Source: an uncultured Collinsella sp.
GTDB lineage: Bacteria; Actinomycetota; Coriobacteriia; Coriobacteriales; Coriobacteriaceae
Reading direction: 5' to 3'
Length of the DNA: 6,906 nt
NCBI GenBank assembly: GCA_902494135.1
Contig: CABUSE010000071.1
Span: forward strand, 1-6,906
Shown: positions 5,432 through 6,906 of the stretch, in pieces
Numbering within the stretch: position 1 is the first letter of the stretch
Layout of the letters: each line of letters starts with the position of its first letter
The notes under the pieces: model-generated
What the model saw: only the letters and a program-made list of their open reading frames with translations
Told to the model about the DNA's origin: nothing
Database searches by the model: none
Position numbers and translations under genes: made by a program

Positions 5432-5821
5432 TTAGGCTTCTGTTGTTGGACCCGCTACATCTTCCCGTCCCAGCATCGCCCTCAGCTTCTCGAAGCTTTC
5501 CTCGCTTAGGCAGTGCTCCATGTGGCAGCCCTCTTGCGACGCGACCTCAGCCGAAACACCCGCATCCTCCAGCAGCCCCACGAAAAAGCAGTGACGCTCC
5601 CACATTTGACGAGCGACCTCCAGACCACGCTCCGTCAGATGAACATCTCGCTTGCCCATTTCGACGTAGCCGTTGTTCTCCAACGTCGCCATAGCTTTTG
5701 AAACGCTTGCCTTAGTTACGCCAAGGTACTCTGCAACATCAATCGAGCGCACGATGCCCTGACGTTGCGACAGAACGTAGATCGATTCGAGATAGTCTTC
5801 TCCGGATTCACGTAGGGCCAT
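5432..5821 (-). CDS. DtxR/MntR-family metal-dependent transcriptional regulator
   Basis: 129 residues starting at ATG 5821, which has GAAAGG six bases upstream. The frame continues upstream to 6022, but that would run through the terminator of the next gene and has no family resemblance. The N-terminal winged helix (residues 5-62) contains SGEDYLESIY, SIDVAEYLGVTKASVSKAM and the wing VEMGKRDVHLTERG. The dimerisation and metal domain follows (63-118), with no C-terminal SH3-like domain, so the size is MntR-like. Metal ligands align with family positions: D9, E12 and H77 as in MntR D8, E11 and H77, and the segment E97-G-C99-H-M-E102-H103 lines up with DtxR's EACRWEH, where Cys102, Glu105 and His106 bind metal. 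It therefore mixes an MntR-like length with a DtxR-like Cys. Such regulators repress iron or manganese uptake when metal is bound; which metal acts here cannot be read from sequence. Self-regulation is suggested by upstream boxes. Confidence 0.88.
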   Translation of the reverse strand: MALRESGEDYLESIYVLSQRQGIVRSIDVAEYLGVTKASVSKAMATLENNGYVEMGKRDVHLTERGLEVARQMWERHCFFVGLLEDAGVSAEVASQEGCHMEHCLSEESFEKLRAMLGREDVAGPTTEA

Positions 5822-5827
5822 GGGCCG

Positions 5828-5833
5828 CCTTTC
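5828..5833 (-). promoter_or_regulatory. Ribosome binding site fixing the DtxR-type start
   Basis: GAAAGG on the minus strand, 6 nt before ATG 5821. It supports this start over the longer open frame that reaches 6022. Confidence 0.75.
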
Positions 5834-5846
5834 GCAATGATTGCTA

Positions 5847-5925
5847 GTTAGCCTTTGGATACTTTCCACGGCTAACTTTACCGCAAAAGTTGCCCATGTC
5901 TTACTACTTTGCCTAAAAGTTAGCC
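5847..5925 (-). promoter_or_regulatory. Candidate DtxR/MntR-type operator cluster
   Basis: GTTAGCC occurs at 5847-5853 and 5919-5925, and its complement GGCTAAC at 5870-5876. The wider GGCTAACTTT (5870-5879) is the exact reverse complement of AAAGTTAGCC (5916-5925). Bases 5911-5925 form a short palindrome, GCCTAA-AAG-TTAGCC (5 of 6 pairs). AAAAGTTGCC at 5885-5894 is a degenerate further copy. The TTAG/CTAA core resembles known DtxR-family boxes. The cluster sits 26-104 bp upstream of the regulator's start, where a promoter must lie, so autoregulation is likely; I could not place -35/-10 boxes firmly. Confidence 0.6.
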
Positions 5926-5949
5926 GCGTTTCACAAAACGTGCGGGACG

Positions 5950-5985
5950 AAAACAAAATGGGGACGCCCCGCAAGGAATGTCCCC
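5950..5985 (-). terminator. Intrinsic terminator after the HAD phosphatase gene
   Basis: Read on the minus strand, GGGGAC (5985-5980) pairs with GTCCCC (5965-5960) across a 14-nt loop and is followed directly by ATTTTGTTTT (5959-5950). This is a short stem with a good U-rich tail, 24 nt after the stop codon at 6009. It isolates the phosphatase transcript from the DtxR-type gene. Confidence 0.7.
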
Positions 5986-5998
5986 AGGTGCCAGGTGC
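5985..5998. repeat. Tandem 7-bp repeat CAGGTGC x2
   Basis: Two exact adjacent copies of CAGGTGC lie between the phosphatase stop codon and its terminator. Together with the neighbouring TGTCCCC this has the look of a dispersed intergenic repeat, but that cannot be tested within one window. Confidence 0.5.
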
Positions 5999-6008
5999 CG
6001 GCCCGCAG

Positions 6009-6779
6009 CTACACGAGTCCAAAGTGCTTCGCAGCGTTGTAGATGCCGTCGTCGTCCACGGCAGTCGTCACATAGGTCGCTGCAGCTTTCACCGTGTCCT
6101 GCGCGTTGCCCATGGCCACACTTGTGCCCACGGCCGAGAACATCGACAGGTCGTTCTCGCCGTCGCCAAAGGCAATCGCCTCGCTCGCGTCGATACCAAG
6201 CCGCTCGAGCGTCGCCGCCACGCCCAGGTCCTTGCCGCCGTTAGCGGGAATAATGTCGCAGAACAGGTCGCACCAGCGCGTGGTGAGCGAATGCGACACG
6301 GCGTCGGTCACGATATGTTCGTCGGCCGGGTCCACAAAGGCGCAGAACTGGTAGACCGGTGCGTCAAAGGCGTGCTCAAACGGCTCCTCGTGGTAGACGA
6401 TTCCCGCGTTGCTGCCAGCCGTCACCACGCGCTCGGACAGGCGGTTCACAAACGAGTTCTCGCCCTGCATGCACAGCGAGTCGTAGCGCCCCTGCGCCAC
6501 CTGGTCCACAATCACCGCGACGTCGTCCGGATCGATCGGACAGCTGCGGTAAACCCCCTCGGCATCAAAGCAGTGCTGACCCGAGAGCGTAATGTACGCA
6601 TCCCAACCCAGGTCGAACAGCCAGTCCGGTATCTGGTAGGTCGGGCGACCCGTGGCGATCACGCACGCAATCCCCTGCTCGTGAAAGCTATCGAGCACCT
6701 GCTGCGCCGACGCCGGAATCCGGTGCGTCTTAAAGCTCAGCAGCGTGCCGTCGATATCGAAAAATGCGGCCTTGATCAT
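6009..6779 (-). CDS. HAD-IIB (Cof-type) hydrolase, predicted sugar-phosphate or nucleotide phosphatase
   Basis: 256 residues, close to the usual Cof-family length of about 270. All four HAD motifs are present: D8-I-D10-GTL (nucleophile and acid/base), ATGR (42-45, Thr43), K183 in NGGKDLG, and G205-D206-G-E-N-D210, which binds Mg(II). The segment between about residues 80 and 180 is the C2B cap typical of the IIB group. A terminal GVA-type helix with DGIYNAAKHFG is also usual for Cof proteins. These cytoplasmic enzymes remove phosphate from sugar phosphates, FMN, PLP or similar compounds; the substrate cannot be told from sequence. The ATG follows the stop codon of the upstream ABC-F-like gene by 6 nt. 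Its GAGGAG ribosome binding site overlaps the last codons of that gene, so translation is probably coupled. Confidence 0.92.
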   Translation of the reverse strand: MIKAAFFDIDGTLLSFKTHRIPASAQQVLDSFHEQGIACVIATGRPTYQIPDWLFDLGWDAYITLSGQHCFDAEGVYRSCPIDPDDVAVIVDQVAQGRYDSLCMQGENSFVNRLSERVVTAGSNAGIVYHEEPFEHAFDAPVYQFCAFVDPADEHIVTDAVSHSLTTRWCDLFCDIIPANGGKDLGVAATLERLGIDASEAIAFGDGENDLSMFSAVGTSVAMGNAQDTVKAAATYVTTAVDDDGIYNAAKHFGLV

Positions 6780-6785
6780 CCTCGT

Positions 6786-6906
6786 CTACTCCTCGCCCTC
6801 GAGCTTTTCGCTCGCCTCGAGCCACGCCATCTCCAGCTCGTCCATGGCGGCGTGAGCCTCGTCGATCTTTGCCTGCTGCTCGCCGAGCGCCGTGTAGTTG
6901 GTGGGA
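6786..6906 (-). CDS. C-terminal tail of a probable ABC-F-type ATPase (5'-partial)
   Basis: Only the last 39 codons and the TAG (6786-6788) are inside the window. The peptide begins PTNYTALGEQQAKIDEAH and continues with ELEMAWLEASEKLEGEE to the stop. It is a charged, heptad-like helix with the 'Y-x-x-L-x-E ... E-x-x-W-x-x-x-S-E-x-L-E' pattern seen at the C-terminus of ABC-F proteins (Uup/EttA-like translation factors with two ABC domains). No ATPase motif is visible in this short piece, so the assignment is tentative. It shares an operon with the phosphatase gene and its end supplies that gene's ribosome binding site. Confidence 0.55.
   Translation of the reverse strand, partial: PTNYTALGEQQAKIDEAHAAMDELEMAWLEASEKLEGEE

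Noticed and set aside
5822..6022. N-terminal extension of the DtxR-type protein to 196 residues
   Set aside because: The extra 67 residues cross the terminator and the operator-like boxes and do not resemble the family; ATG 5821 has its own ribosome binding site.

Overview
The window looks like a chromosomal segment from a high-GC, Gram-positive-type gut actinobacterium, most likely a Collinsella-like member of the Coriobacteriia. This is an inference from GC-rich codon use, AAAGGA-type ribosome binding sites and gene style; no marker gene here proves it. It holds seven coding regions, two of them cut by the window edges.

Layout: (1) 1-489, the 3' end of a DEDDh 3'-5' exonuclease gene, followed by a GC-rich hairpin. 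(2) About 490-2450, an AT-richer accessory stretch. It carries one orphan 396-residue gene with a Vsr/DUF559-like nuclease signature, then a 256-bp element bounded by ~45-bp imperfect inverted repeats (MITE-like, or possibly invertible). (3) 2379-5152, a compact zinc/cadmium-type efflux module: a SmtB/ArsR sensor, a stand-alone 72-residue heavy-metal-associated (HMA) protein, and a P1B-2 ATPase without its own N-terminal metal-binding domain. Three related operators tie the module together: two form a 57-bp palindrome over a consensus sigma-70-type promoter, and one lies directly upstream of the ATPase. (4) 5153-5431, a convergent intergenic region dominated by a ~127-nt imperfect hairpin. (5) 5432-5821 (minus), a short DtxR/MntR-type metalloregulator whose upstream region holds repeated GTTAGCC/GGCTAAC boxes. 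(6) 6009-6906 (minus), a HAD-IIB (Cof-type) phosphatase translated just downstream of the C-terminal tail of a probable ABC-F ATPase, with an intrinsic terminator after it.

How the genes fit together: in the efflux module the ArsR-type protein should release its operators when its alpha-5 site binds Zn(II) or a similar ion. That would allow transcription of the sensor, the soluble HMA protein and the membrane pump. A hairpin between the HMA gene and the pump gene, plus a separate operator at the pump, suggests that chaperone and pump levels are set separately. The strongly acidic HMA protein and the poly-lysine N-terminus of the pump suggest electrostatic docking in place of the usual covalent fusion. 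I see no completely new system; the split pump, the inverted-repeat element and the orphan nuclease-like gene are the parts most worth a second look.
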